Source: Cupriavidus taiwanensis LMG 19424
GTDB lineage: Bacteria; Pseudomonadota; Gammaproteobacteria; Burkholderiales; Burkholderiaceae
Assembly: GCF_000069785.1 (NCBI RefSeq)
Contig: NC_010528.1
Span: 186,001 to 250,000 of the forward strand
Direction of reading: 5' to 3'
Length of the DNA: 64,000 bases
In this document: one piece after another, positions 45,797-54,724 of the stretch
How the letters are laid out: each line of letters begins with the position of its first letter
Numbering within the stretch: the first letter of the stretch is position 1
The notes under the pieces: generated by a model
What the model saw: the letters and a program-made list of their open reading frames with translations, nothing else
Database searches by the model: none
Told to the model about the DNA's origin: nothing
Position numbers and translations under genes: made by a program

Positions 45797-46612
45797 ATGA
45801 GCCTCCTGTCCGTCAACAACATCGAAGTCATCTACGATCACGTGATCCTGGTGCTCAAGGGCGTCTCGCTCGAAGTGCCCGAGGGCAAGATCGTGGCGCT
45901 GCTGGGCGCCAACGGCGCGGGCAAGACCACCACGCTCAAGGCCATTTCCAACCTGCTGCAGGCCGAGCGCGGCGATGTCACCAAGGGTTCGATCGAATAC
46001 CGCGGCGACCGCGTCGACCAGCTCACGCCCAACGACCTGGTGCGCCGCGGCGTGATCCAGGTGATGGAGGGGCGCCACTGCTTCGCGCACCTGACCATCG
46101 AGGAAAACCTGCTCACCGGCGCCTACACGCGCGGCCTGTCGCGCGGCCAGACGCGCGACGAGCTGGAGAAGATCTACGAGTACTTCCCGCGCCTGAAGAC
46201 GCGCCGCAAGTCGCAGGCCGGCTACACCTCGGGCGGCGAGCAGCAGATGTGCGCGATCGGCCGGGCCATGATGGCCAAGCCCGCGATGATCCTGCTCGAC
46301 GAGCCGTCGATGGGCCTGGCGCCGCAGATCGTCGAGGAGATCTTCGAGATCGTGCGCGGCCTGAACTCGCGCGAAAGCGTCAGCTTCCTGCTGGCCGAGC
46401 AGAACACCATGGTGGCGCTGCGCTACGCCGACTACGGCTACATCCTGGAGAACGGACGCGTGGTGATGGATGGCGACGCCGAGTCGCTGCGCACCAACGA
46501 GGATGTCAAGGAGTTCTACCTCGGCGTGGCGGCCAACGACGCCGACGGCGCCGGCCGCAAGTCGTTCCGCGACGTCAAGAGTTACCGCCGCCGCAAGCGC
46601 TGGCTCGCCTGA
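45797..46612 (+). CDS. HAAT-family ABC transporter ATP-binding protein (LivF type)
   Basis: A 271-residue ATPase: Walker A GANGAGKTTT, VMEGRHCFAHLTIEENLLTGAY, signature YTSGGEQQMCAIGRAMM, Walker B MILLDEPSMGLAP, and LLAEQNTMVALRYADYGYILENGR. A basic C-terminal tail (SYRRRKRWLA) extends beyond the usual LivF end. It completes the five-component transporter; the second ligase gene follows after 173 bases. Confidence 0.95.
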   Translation: MSLLSVNNIEVIYDHVILVLKGVSLEVPEGKIVALLGANGAGKTTTLKAISNLLQAERGDVTKGSIEYRGDRVDQLTPNDLVRRGVIQVMEGRHCFAHLTIEENLLTGAYTRGLSRGQTRDELEKIYEYFPRLKTRRKSQAGYTSGGEQQMCAIGRAMMAKPAMILLDEPSMGLAPQIVEEIFEIVRGLNSRESVSFLLAEQNTMVALRYADYGYILENGRVVMDGDAESLRTNEDVKEFYLGVAANDADGAGRKSFRDVKSYRRRKRWLA

Positions 46613-46785
46613 GAAGGACGCATAGACCGGCTGCGCGTGCCGTATCGAGCCCTGCGATGCTCGCCGTACCGGTGTACGGCTGCGCTTCTCGGACTCGCTA
46701 CGGCCCGCTCGCGGCGGTCTCTGCGCCCTTCTCGGAAACGCCCGACCATTCATGCAAACCTTTGCCATCCACGGCAGCACTGATC
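46613..46785. other. Gap between LivF-type gene and second ligase gene
   Basis: The 173 bases hold a hairpin GCCGTAC, CGGT, GTACGGC (46663-46680). No promoter or gene is evident. The ribosome binding site in front of the ligase ATG is weak. Confidence 0.4.
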
Positions 46786-48036
46786 ATGCCCGAACACTTC
46801 GATCCGCTCGAAACCCGCGCGCCGGAAGTCCGCGAGCAGGCGCTCCTTGCCGCCCTGGCACGCCAGGTGGCCCACGCGCGCGAACACGCGCCTTACTTTG
46901 CCGAGCTGCTGGGCGGCGTCGATCCGCGCCTGCTGAGCTCGCGCGCGGCGCTGGCCGAGCTGCCGGTGACGCGCAAGTCGGACCTGAGCGCGCGCCAGCG
47001 CGCGTTGCCGCCCCTGGGCGGGCTCAACGCGACGCCGCTGGGCAAGCTGCGCCACGTGTTCCAGTCGCCCGGCCCGATCCACGAACCCGACGGCCATGAC
47101 GCGGACTGGTGGCGCACCGCGCGCGCCATGCACGCCGCCGGCTTTCGCGCTGGCGACCTGGTTTACAACACCTTCTCCTACCACTTCACGCCGGCCGGCA
47201 TGATGATGGAAAGCGGCGCCCACCGGCTGGGCTGCTGCGTGTTCCCGGCCGGCGTCGGCCAGACCGATTCGCAGGTGCAGGCGCTGGCCAGCCTGCAGCC
47301 GGCCGCCTATGCCGGCACGCCGTCGTTCCTCAAGCTGCTGCTGGAGCGCGGCGATGAACTCGGCACGCCTTGCACCAGCCTGGCCAAGGCGCTGGTCTCG
47401 GGCGAGGCCCTGCCGCCGTCGCTGCGCAACTGGTTCCGGGATCGCGGGGTGCGCGTGCAGCAGATGTACGGCACCGCCGATGTCGGCCTGATCGCGTATG
47501 AAACCGAAGGCGGCGACGGCTGGGTGGTGGACGAGGGCGTGCTGGTCGAGATCGTCGAGCCCGGCGGCTCGCGGCCCATGCCGGAAGGCGAGACCGGCGA
47601 GGTGGTGGTGACGGTGCTGGGCAACGGCGACTATCCGCTGATCCGCTTCGGCACCGGCGACCTGTCGGCGGTGGTGCCCGCGTCGTCGCAGCGGCCCAGC
47701 CCGTGCGGCCGCACCAATATCCGCCTAAAAGGCTGGCTCGGACGCGCCGACCAGGCCACCAAGGTCAAGGGCATGTTCGTGCATCCGGGCCAGGTGGCCG
47801 ACGTGCTGCGGCGCCATCCGGAAATTCGCGCGGCGCGGCTGGTGGTGACGGGCGATCCGGGCGCCGACGTGATGACGCTGCATTGCGAGGCCACGCGTCA
47901 AGACGCCGAGCTGCAGCGCGCGGTGGCGGAGTCGCTGCGCGAGGTGATGCGGCTGCGCGGCGAGGTGGCGTTCGTGGCGGCGGGCTCGTTGCCGCAGGAC
48001 GGGCGGCTGATCGAGGATGCGCGCAAGTACGATTGA
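46786..48036 (+). CDS. Phenylacetate-CoA ligase-like AMP-binding protein
   Basis: A 416-residue adenylate-forming enzyme of the PaaK-like branch. VYNTFSYHFTPAGMMMESGAHRLG, the adenine-site motif QMYGTADVGLIAYE, LIRFGTGDLSAV, and RLKGWLGRADQATKVKGMFVHPGQV near the C-terminus are visible. It is distinct from the ligase that opens the operon. PaaK-like ligases act on aromatic or aryl-alkanoic acids, so the imported substrate may be aromatic. The start ATG 46786 is the only one fitting the family N-terminus. Confidence 0.9.
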   Translation: MPEHFDPLETRAPEVREQALLAALARQVAHAREHAPYFAELLGGVDPRLLSSRAALAELPVTRKSDLSARQRALPPLGGLNATPLGKLRHVFQSPGPIHEPDGHDADWWRTARAMHAAGFRAGDLVYNTFSYHFTPAGMMMESGAHRLGCCVFPAGVGQTDSQVQALASLQPAAYAGTPSFLKLLLERGDELGTPCTSLAKALVSGEALPPSLRNWFRDRGVRVQQMYGTADVGLIAYETEGGDGWVVDEGVLVEIVEPGGSRPMPEGETGEVVVTVLGNGDYPLIRFGTGDLSAVVPASSQRPSPCGRTNIRLKGWLGRADQATKVKGMFVHPGQVADVLRRHPEIRAARLVVTGDPGADVMTLHCEATRQDAELQRAVAESLREVMRLRGEVAFVAAGSLPQDGRLIEDARKYD

Positions 48037-48077
48037 GTGAGCCTGCCAGGCGAGCGCCTGACTTCGTTGACGCGCTG

Positions 48078-48218
48078 GCCCTCTCCCCCGGCCCCTCTCC
48101 CGCAGGCGGGAGAGGAGAGCAAACCGCCGGAATCCGAGAACGGTGGAGCTTGCCTATATCCCTGGCATTAGCTCCCCTCTCCCGCGCGCGGGAGAGGGGC
48201 CGGGGGAGAGGGCAGGAG
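48078..48218. repeat. Inverted pair of palindromic repeats (copies 5 and 6)
   Basis: Copy 5 (48078-48120) reads CCCTCTCCCCCGGCCCCTCT then CCCGC-AG-GCGGGAGAGGAGAGC; copy 6 (48171-48218) is the same in reverse orientation with arms CCCCTCTCCCGC / GCGGGAGAGGGG. They lie between two convergent genes, about 50 bases apart. The outer flank GGGCAGGAGC is shared with copies 2 and 8. Confidence 0.85.
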
Positions 48219-48256
48219 CCTCCACGAAGTAAAGGCCGTCGCCAGTCCGGAAAGCC

Positions 48257-48721
48257 TCAAGTCTTCCCGCCCTCTGTCGGCCGCGTCGGCAGCCGCACCA
48301 TCCACACACTCACCCCCACCGCGCACGCCAGCAACGCCGCCGACACCAGCGGGCGCCCGCGCAGCAGCCACGCCGTGGTTCCCATCGACAGCCACATCAT
48401 CGACAGCGCCAGGCACTTCGCCTTGAAGGGGATGCTGCGGTGCCGTTGCCAGTCGCCGACCAGCGGACCGAAGCGCGGATGTCCCAGCAGCCACTCATGG
48501 AAGCGCCGCGAGCCGCGCGCGAAGCATGCCGCGGCCAGCAGCACGAAGGGCGTGGTCGGCAGCACCGGCAGGAAGATGCCGATCACGCCGAGCAGCAGGC
48601 ACAGGCCGCCCAGCGCCACCCAGGCGGCGCGCAGCACGCGCTGGCGATGGCTGGGCGCGGCGTCAGGATCGGGCGAAAGGTCGGAGTTGGAAGGGGGCAA
48701 TGGTCGGACAAAGGGCCGCAA
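48257..48721 (-). CDS. YbaN-family (DUF454) inner membrane protein
   Basis: A 154-residue protein with about three hydrophobic segments. LLLGVIGIFLPVLPTTPFVLLAAACFARGSRRFHEWLLGHPRFGPLVGDW is the DUF454 core, with the LPTTPF motif. About 25 polar residues precede it. It is an E. coli YbaN relative of unknown function. It lies 22 bases downstream of the nitronate monooxygenase gene in the same direction. Confidence 0.9.
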   Translation of the reverse strand: MRPFVRPLPPSNSDLSPDPDAAPSHRQRVLRAAWVALGGLCLLLGVIGIFLPVLPTTPFVLLAAACFARGSRRFHEWLLGHPRFGPLVGDWQRHRSIPFKAKCLALSMMWLSMGTTAWLLRGRPLVSAALLACAVGVSVWMVRLPTRPTEGGKT

Positions 48722-48742
48722 CGCGGCCCGGTAAGGTATCGG

Positions 48743-49720
48743 TCAGCGCGCGATGCCCAGCCGCGCCTTGGCGGCATCGTACTCCGACTTCATGCGCGCG
48801 ACGATTTCGCCGGCGCTGGGGATGTCGTGGATCTGGCCCACGCCCTGGCCGGCGCCCCAGATATCCTTCCACGCCTTGGCCTTGGAGCTGCCGCTGGAAA
48901 AGTCCATCTTGCTCTTGTCGGCCACCGGCAGGTTGTCCGGGTCCAGGCCCGCGTTGCTGATGCTTTCGCGGATGTAGTTGCCGTGCACGCCGGTGAACAG
49001 GTTGGTGTAGACGATATCGGCGGCGGCCGAGCTGGTGATCGACTGCTTGTACGACTCGGCCGCGTGGGCTTCCTGCGAGGCGATGAAGCGCGTGCCCACG
49101 TAGGCGAAGTCGGCGCCCATGGCCTGCGCGGCCAGCACCGCCTCGCCGGTGGCGATCGAGCCGGACAACGCGATCGGGCCGTCGAAGATCTTGCGCACCT
49201 CGCCCACCAGCGCGAACGGCGACAGCATGCCGGCATGGCCGCCGGCGCCGGCCGCGACCAGGATCAGGCCGTCGACGCCGGATTCGATTGCCTTCTCGGC
49301 ATGGCGCAGGCTGATCACGTCGTGCAGCACGATGCCGCCGTAGCTGTGCACGGCGTCGATCAGCTCCCTGGGCGGCGCGCGCAGCGACGTAATGAAGATC
49401 GGCACCTTGTGTTCGACGCAGACCTTGATGTCATGCTCCAGGCGCGCGTTGGAGCTGTGGACGATCTGGTTGACCGCGACCGGGCCGACCGGTGCGCCGG
49501 GGTGGGCGGCCCTGAACGCGGCCAGTTCCTGCTCGATCTGCGTCAGCCACTCGTCGAGCAGCTCTGCCGGACGCGCATTGAGCGCGGGGAACGAACCGAC
49601 GATGCCGGCCTTGCACTGCGCCAGCACCAACTCGGGATAGCTGACGATGAACATGGGCGAGGCAATCACGGGCAGGGCCAGGTTCTGCAGAGCCTGGGGC
49701 AGTTGCTTGGCGGCGGGCAT
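48743..49720 (-). CDS. Nitronate monooxygenase family FMN protein
   Basis: A 325-residue TIM-barrel flavoprotein (NMO, formerly 2-nitropropane dioxygenase). Evidence: LPVIASPMFIVSYPELVLAQCKAGIVG, VDGLILVAAGAGGHAGMLSPFALV, ALSGSIATGEAVLAAQAMGADFAYVGTRF, the FMN phosphate site, and IWGAGQGVGQIHDIPS near the C-terminus. It may oxidise alkyl nitronates; the natural substrate in proteobacteria is unclear. The start follows CAGGAGACACC. A TATAAT element and a TetR-like operator precede it. Confidence 0.92.
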   Translation of the reverse strand: MPAAKQLPQALQNLALPVIASPMFIVSYPELVLAQCKAGIVGSFPALNARPAELLDEWLTQIEQELAAFRAAHPGAPVGPVAVNQIVHSSNARLEHDIKVCVEHKVPIFITSLRAPPRELIDAVHSYGGIVLHDVISLRHAEKAIESGVDGLILVAAGAGGHAGMLSPFALVGEVRKIFDGPIALSGSIATGEAVLAAQAMGADFAYVGTRFIASQEAHAAESYKQSITSSAAADIVYTNLFTGVHGNYIRESISNAGLDPDNLPVADKSKMDFSSGSSKAKAWKDIWGAGQGVGQIHDIPSAGEIVARMKSEYDAAKARLGIAR

Positions 49721-49763
49721 GGTGTCTCCTGGACTACTGGCGGGCAATGGGAAGTGCCCTAAG

Positions 49764-49783
49764 TGAACGGTCGTTCGATTATA
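49764..49783 (-). promoter_or_regulatory. -10 element and TetR-like operator before the NMO gene
   Basis: Read on the minus strand, TATAAT (49778-49783) runs directly into an inverted repeat GAACG-AC-CGTTC (49765-49776). The operator lies where a repressor would block transcription start. Such short GAACG/CGTTC repeats are typical of TetR-family sites. No TetR gene is nearby. Confidence 0.5.
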
Positions 49784-49845
49784 GGGAGTTTCAGCGCGGT
49801 CACGTTAGAAGCCCCAGTCTATGCCGGTCCGGCCGGCGCGGGGCG

Positions 49846-51288
49846 CTAGGCCGCCGGCAGCACCAGCTCGGCCAGCGCGCCGCCGCCCGGACGGTTGGCC
49901 ACCGTCACGTCGCCATGATGCAACGTTGCGACCTCTCGCGCAAAGCACAGGCCGAGGCCGGTGCTCTTGTCCGCACCGTGCGGGCGCGGCAGCGAGTAGA
50001 AGCGCTCGAACACGCGCGGCAGCGCGTAGTCGGGAATGCCGGGGCCCTGGTCGGCCACGGCAATGGCCAGTGCGTCGCCGCGGCGCTCCAGGAGCACCGT
50101 GACCGCGGTGCCTGGCGGGGCGAAGTCGATGGCGTTGTCGAGCAGGTTGGCGATGGCCTGGCGCAGCAGGAACGGGTCTCCGGCGACGTGGCCAGGGCCG
50201 TCCCCGCCGGCGCACTGCAGCGCGACGCCGCGCTGCCGCGCGCGCGGCTCCAGTTCGGCGCACAGCTGCGCCAGCAGCGGCGCCAGCGCCACCGGCTCGC
50301 GCACTTCCAGGCGCTGGCGCTGTTCCACCTCGGCCAGCGCCAGCAGCTTGCGGATCATGGTTTCCAGCCGTCCGGACTGGGTGCGGATATTGGCGACGAA
50401 GCGCTGGCGGTCGGCCGCCGGCATCTCTTCCTGCAGCAACTCCGCCGCGCCGCCGATGGCGGCCAGCGGGCTCTTCATCTCGTGCGTCAGCGTGTGGATG
50501 TAGTGCTCGACATACTGCTTGTCTTCCAGCCGCTCGCGCATGCCCTGCACCGCGCGCCCCAGCTCGGCCAGCTCGCCCGCGCCGCGCAGCGGCATCTCGG
50601 CGCGCTCGCCGGCCGCCACCGCGCGCGCGTAGCCGCGCAGGCGGCTCAGTCCATGCATCAGCCACAGCGTGCAGGCCAGCCCGATCACGCAGGCGGTGCC
50701 GATCAGCAGGCCGCCATAGAGCAGGATCTTGCGCTGGCTGCGCGCGATGAACGGCGCCATCGCCGCATTGGGCTTGGCCACGGTCAGCACGCCGATGATG
50801 CGCTCGCCATTGCTGTCGACGTCACGCACCGGCGCCGCCACGTGCATCACCGTGCTGTCCTCGTCGGCGGGGTCGGCGCGCGTGCTGCGCGCGCCGTACT
50901 TGCCGCGCAGCGTCAGGTAGACGTCGTTCCAGCGCGAATAGTCGCGACCCACGTCGGTGCCGGTGGAGTCGAAGCGCACGATGCCGCTGGCATCGGTGAC
51001 GTAGACGCGGTAGCCGATGCTGTCCTTGTGCAGCCCCGAGACCTCGGCATTGACCGGCACCTCGCGCAGCGCCGCCATATGCCGGGCGAAAGCACCGTCG
51101 GCGATGCGGCCGGCCTTGAGGTCGTCGGCGGCCAGCGCGGCCAGCACGTGGGCGGTATCGATCAGCGTGTCTTCCATGGCCTGGCGCACGCCCGGCTTGA
51201 CCTCCTGCACGAACACGCGCAGCGTCAGCACCGTGGCCAGGCCCACGATCAGGAAGAACCCGAAGAAGATGCGCAGGCCGATATGCAT
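49846..51288 (-). CDS. creC: Sensor histidine kinase CreC
   Basis: A 480-residue membrane kinase: first span residues about 7-25, a periplasmic sensor with DSTGTDVGRDYSRWNDVYLTLRGKYGARSTR (the CreC signature), second span around residues 183-205, a HAMP-like linker, H-box HTLTHEMKSPLAAIGG, N-box NLLDNAIDFAPPG, and G-boxes DQGPGIP and STGLGLCFARE. CreBC responds to growth in minimal medium or fermentation products in E. coli and to beta-lactam stress in Pseudomonas. It starts 9 bases after creB. No creA or creD lies next to it. Confidence 0.93.
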   Translation of the reverse strand: MHIGLRIFFGFFLIVGLATVLTLRVFVQEVKPGVRQAMEDTLIDTAHVLAALAADDLKAGRIADGAFARHMAALREVPVNAEVSGLHKDSIGYRVYVTDASGIVRFDSTGTDVGRDYSRWNDVYLTLRGKYGARSTRADPADEDSTVMHVAAPVRDVDSNGERIIGVLTVAKPNAAMAPFIARSQRKILLYGGLLIGTACVIGLACTLWLMHGLSRLRGYARAVAAGERAEMPLRGAGELAELGRAVQGMRERLEDKQYVEHYIHTLTHEMKSPLAAIGGAAELLQEEMPAADRQRFVANIRTQSGRLETMIRKLLALAEVEQRQRLEVREPVALAPLLAQLCAELEPRARQRGVALQCAGGDGPGHVAGDPFLLRQAIANLLDNAIDFAPPGTAVTVLLERRGDALAIAVADQGPGIPDYALPRVFERFYSLPRPHGADKSTGLGLCFAREVATLHHGDVTVANRPGGGALAELVLPAA

Positions 51289-51297
51289 GGCGCGCGC

Positions 51298-51984
51298 TCA
51301 GGGCGCCAGCGAATAGCCCATGCCGCGATGGGTGCGGATGCGCTCGGCGCCCTCGGCCGACACCTCGCGCAGCTTGGCGCGCAGGGTCTTGATATGGGTG
51401 TCGACGGTGCGGTCGCTGGTGTCGAGCGCGCCCGCCCACACCGCGTCCATCAGCTGCGCGCGCGAGTAGATCCGCCCGGGATGCGCCACCAGCCAGGCCA
51501 GCAGCAGGTATTCGTAGCGCGTCAGCGCCAGCCAGTGGCCGTGGTAGGCCAGTCGGGCGCCGTCCTTGTCATGGGTGAAGCCGGCCGCCTCGCCTGGTTT
51601 TGCCGTGGCGCCGCCGCCGCGGGCGCGGCGCAGGATGGCGCGCACGCGCGCGGCCAGCTCGCGCGGCGAGAACGGCTTGACCACGTAGTCGTCGGCGCCG
51701 ATCTCCAGCCCGACGATGCGGTCGATCTCTTCGTGGCGCGCGGTCAGGAAGATCACCGGCGCATCGCTGAAGGTGCGCAGCGTGCGGCAGACCTCGAAGC
51801 CGCTCAGGTCCGGCAGCCCCACGTCCAGGATCAGCAGGTCGGCTTGCGCGGCGCGCAGGCAAGCGAGCGCGTCGCCGCCCAGCGTGCAGTGCTCGGCCAG
51901 CATGCCGTCGGTGCGCAGGGCATAGAGGATGGTGTCGGCGATGGCCTGCTCGTCTTCCACCACCAGGATGCGCGGTTGTTCCAT
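51298..51984 (-). CDS. creB: Response regulator CreB
   Basis: A 228-residue OmpR-type regulator: receiver domain with acidic pocket E10/D11, phospho-acceptor D54 (LLILDVGLP), the Thr in FLTARHEE and Lys in VVKPFSP; then a winged helix with LTRYEYLLLAWLVAHPGRIYSRAQLMDAVW and DRTVDTHIKTLRAKL. The cognate kinase gene creC follows at once. An alternative ATG three codons upstream (51993) cannot be ruled out. Neither start has a strong ribosome binding site, and translation may be coupled to the flavoprotein gene ending at 52003. Confidence 0.93.
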   Translation of the reverse strand: MEQPRILVVEDEQAIADTILYALRTDGMLAEHCTLGGDALACLRAAQADLLILDVGLPDLSGFEVCRTLRTFSDAPVIFLTARHEEIDRIVGLEIGADDYVVKPFSPRELAARVRAILRRARGGGATAKPGEAAGFTHDKDGARLAYHGHWLALTRYEYLLLAWLVAHPGRIYSRAQLMDAVWAGALDTSDRTVDTHIKTLRAKLREVSAEGAERIRTHRGMGYSLAP

Positions 51985-52002
51985 GCCTGGCATTCTAGCC
52001 GT

Positions 52003-53136
52003 TCAGGCGCTGGCCGCTGCGCGCGCCGGCGGCGCCGATTGCGCCGATTGCGCGCCGCGCTGGTGGAAGTAGATCTGCTCCGCGGCCCGGCGCAGCGGCG
52101 GCGAATACAGCATCAGGTCGAACGGCCAGTCGCACTGGAAGCGCTCGAACATCCAGCGCAGCGCGCGCTTGGCGCGAAAGCGCGGCGCGCTGGCGCTGGC
52201 CACGGCTTCCGGTGCGGGCCCGCCGCGCAGCAGGTGCGCGGCCACGGCGTCGCCGACCGACTCGCCATGGGCAAAGGCATAGTGGATGCCGCCCGCGGTC
52301 AGCGGCGACACGATGCCCGCGGCGTCGCCGGTCAGGATCACGCCATCGCGCGCCAGCGGCAACACCGGGCCGCCGCACGGGATCAGCCCGGCGCGCGTCG
52401 CCGCCGGCTGCGCCAGCTGCGGCAGGCCGGCGCGCTCGCGCACGTGCGCCAGCAGCCCGTCCAGGTCCGGCGCGCGGCCGCGGCGAGGCCGGTAGCGCAG
52501 CGCCAGCCCGGCCTGCACGCCGGTGGGGTTCTGCGCGATCCAGCCGATATAGCCGGGCGCGAAGCGGCGCGTGATGAAGCAGTGCAGCGCGTCCGGCTCG
52601 GGCAGCGCCAGTCCGGGGAATTCATATTCCACGCCATACAAAACGCTGTGCACACGCCCGAGCCCGGCGCATTGCGCCACGCGCGACTGCGCGCCATCGG
52701 CGCCGACCAGGTAGCGCGTATGGCCCACGCCGGTGACATGCCAGCCGCCGTGGCGCGGCACCGCGCCGACGAAGGCCTGGCCCAGCCGCAGCTCGACCCG
52801 GTGGCGCACCAGTTCCGCGGCCAGCCAGCGCATCAGGCGCGGCGTGTCGGTGGTGTGGAAGTAGTAGCCGGGCGCGCTCAGGTTCAGGCTGCGCAGCCGC
52901 GGCGAGTACAGCTTCACCTGCTCGACGCGATGCACGCAGTCGGCCGGCGCCTGGCCCAGCCAGGTCTGCTCGATCGCTTCCCTGACCAGGATGCCGGTGG
53001 TGTGGAGCTTGTCGCCCGGATCGGTCTTGCGTTCCAGCACTAGCACGCGCAGGCCGGCGCGCGCGGCGGCCAGGGCGCAGGCGGCACCGGCAAAGCTGGC
53101 GCCGGCGATGACGAGGTCGTAGTCGAAGGAGGGCAT
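52003..53136 (-). CDS. Geranylgeranyl-reductase-family FAD oxidoreductase
   Basis: A 377-residue flavoprotein of the GGR/p-hydroxybenzoate hydroxylase-like group. The FAD dinucleotide loop is YDLVIAGASFAGAACALAAARAG, followed by RVLVLERKTDPGDKLHTTGIL, and later by VILTGDAAGIVSPLTAGGIHYAFAHGE, the second FAD motif. The family reduces isoprenoid double bonds, but many members in non-photosynthetic bacteria have unknown substrates. It is the first gene of a set with creB and creC. The start MPSFDYDLVIAG is fixed by the Rossmann fold. Confidence 0.87.
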   Translation of the reverse strand: MPSFDYDLVIAGASFAGAACALAAARAGLRVLVLERKTDPGDKLHTTGILVREAIEQTWLGQAPADCVHRVEQVKLYSPRLRSLNLSAPGYYFHTTDTPRLMRWLAAELVRHRVELRLGQAFVGAVPRHGGWHVTGVGHTRYLVGADGAQSRVAQCAGLGRVHSVLYGVEYEFPGLALPEPDALHCFITRRFAPGYIGWIAQNPTGVQAGLALRYRPRRGRAPDLDGLLAHVRERAGLPQLAQPAATRAGLIPCGGPVLPLARDGVILTGDAAGIVSPLTAGGIHYAFAHGESVGDAVAAHLLRGGPAPEAVASASAPRFRAKRALRWMFERFQCDWPFDLMLYSPPLRRAAEQIYFHQRGAQSAQSAPPARAAASA

Positions 53137-53242
53137 GGCGGTTCCCGGAGAGCGAAGGGCTCCAGTCTGGCCGGCCGGGGTGAGGGCAATGTGTGGCGGG
53201 TGTGAAGCGGCGCGGCGGCGCTGCATCCGAACTCGACGCAGC

Positions 53243-53268
53243 AAAAAAACGCCCCGCATGCGCGGGGC
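53243..53268 (-). terminator. Intrinsic terminator of the dct operon
   Basis: On the minus strand GCCCCGC, ATGC-type loop, GCGGGGC is followed by TTTTTTT (the A-run at 53243-53249 of the + strand). It lies about 120 bases past the dctD stop and before the flavoprotein gene, separating the two transcription units. Confidence 0.88.
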
Positions 53269-53386
53269 CATCAATTACCACGAAGACTGATACACACGGC
53301 GGGCACCTGCCAATGCCGCAGCCGCCCACGAAGCATAGGCCGCCAATGTGACGGTGCCGTGGCAGCGCGATGAAGCGTGCATGACA

Positions 53387-54720
<1,334 letters not shown>

Positions 54721-54724
<4 letters not shown>

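Noticed and set aside
49747..53043. A frame of about 1100 codons on the plus strand opposite creC, creB and the flavoprotein
   Set aside because: Same cause: it is antisense to well-identified genes, has no domain signature and shows biased composition.
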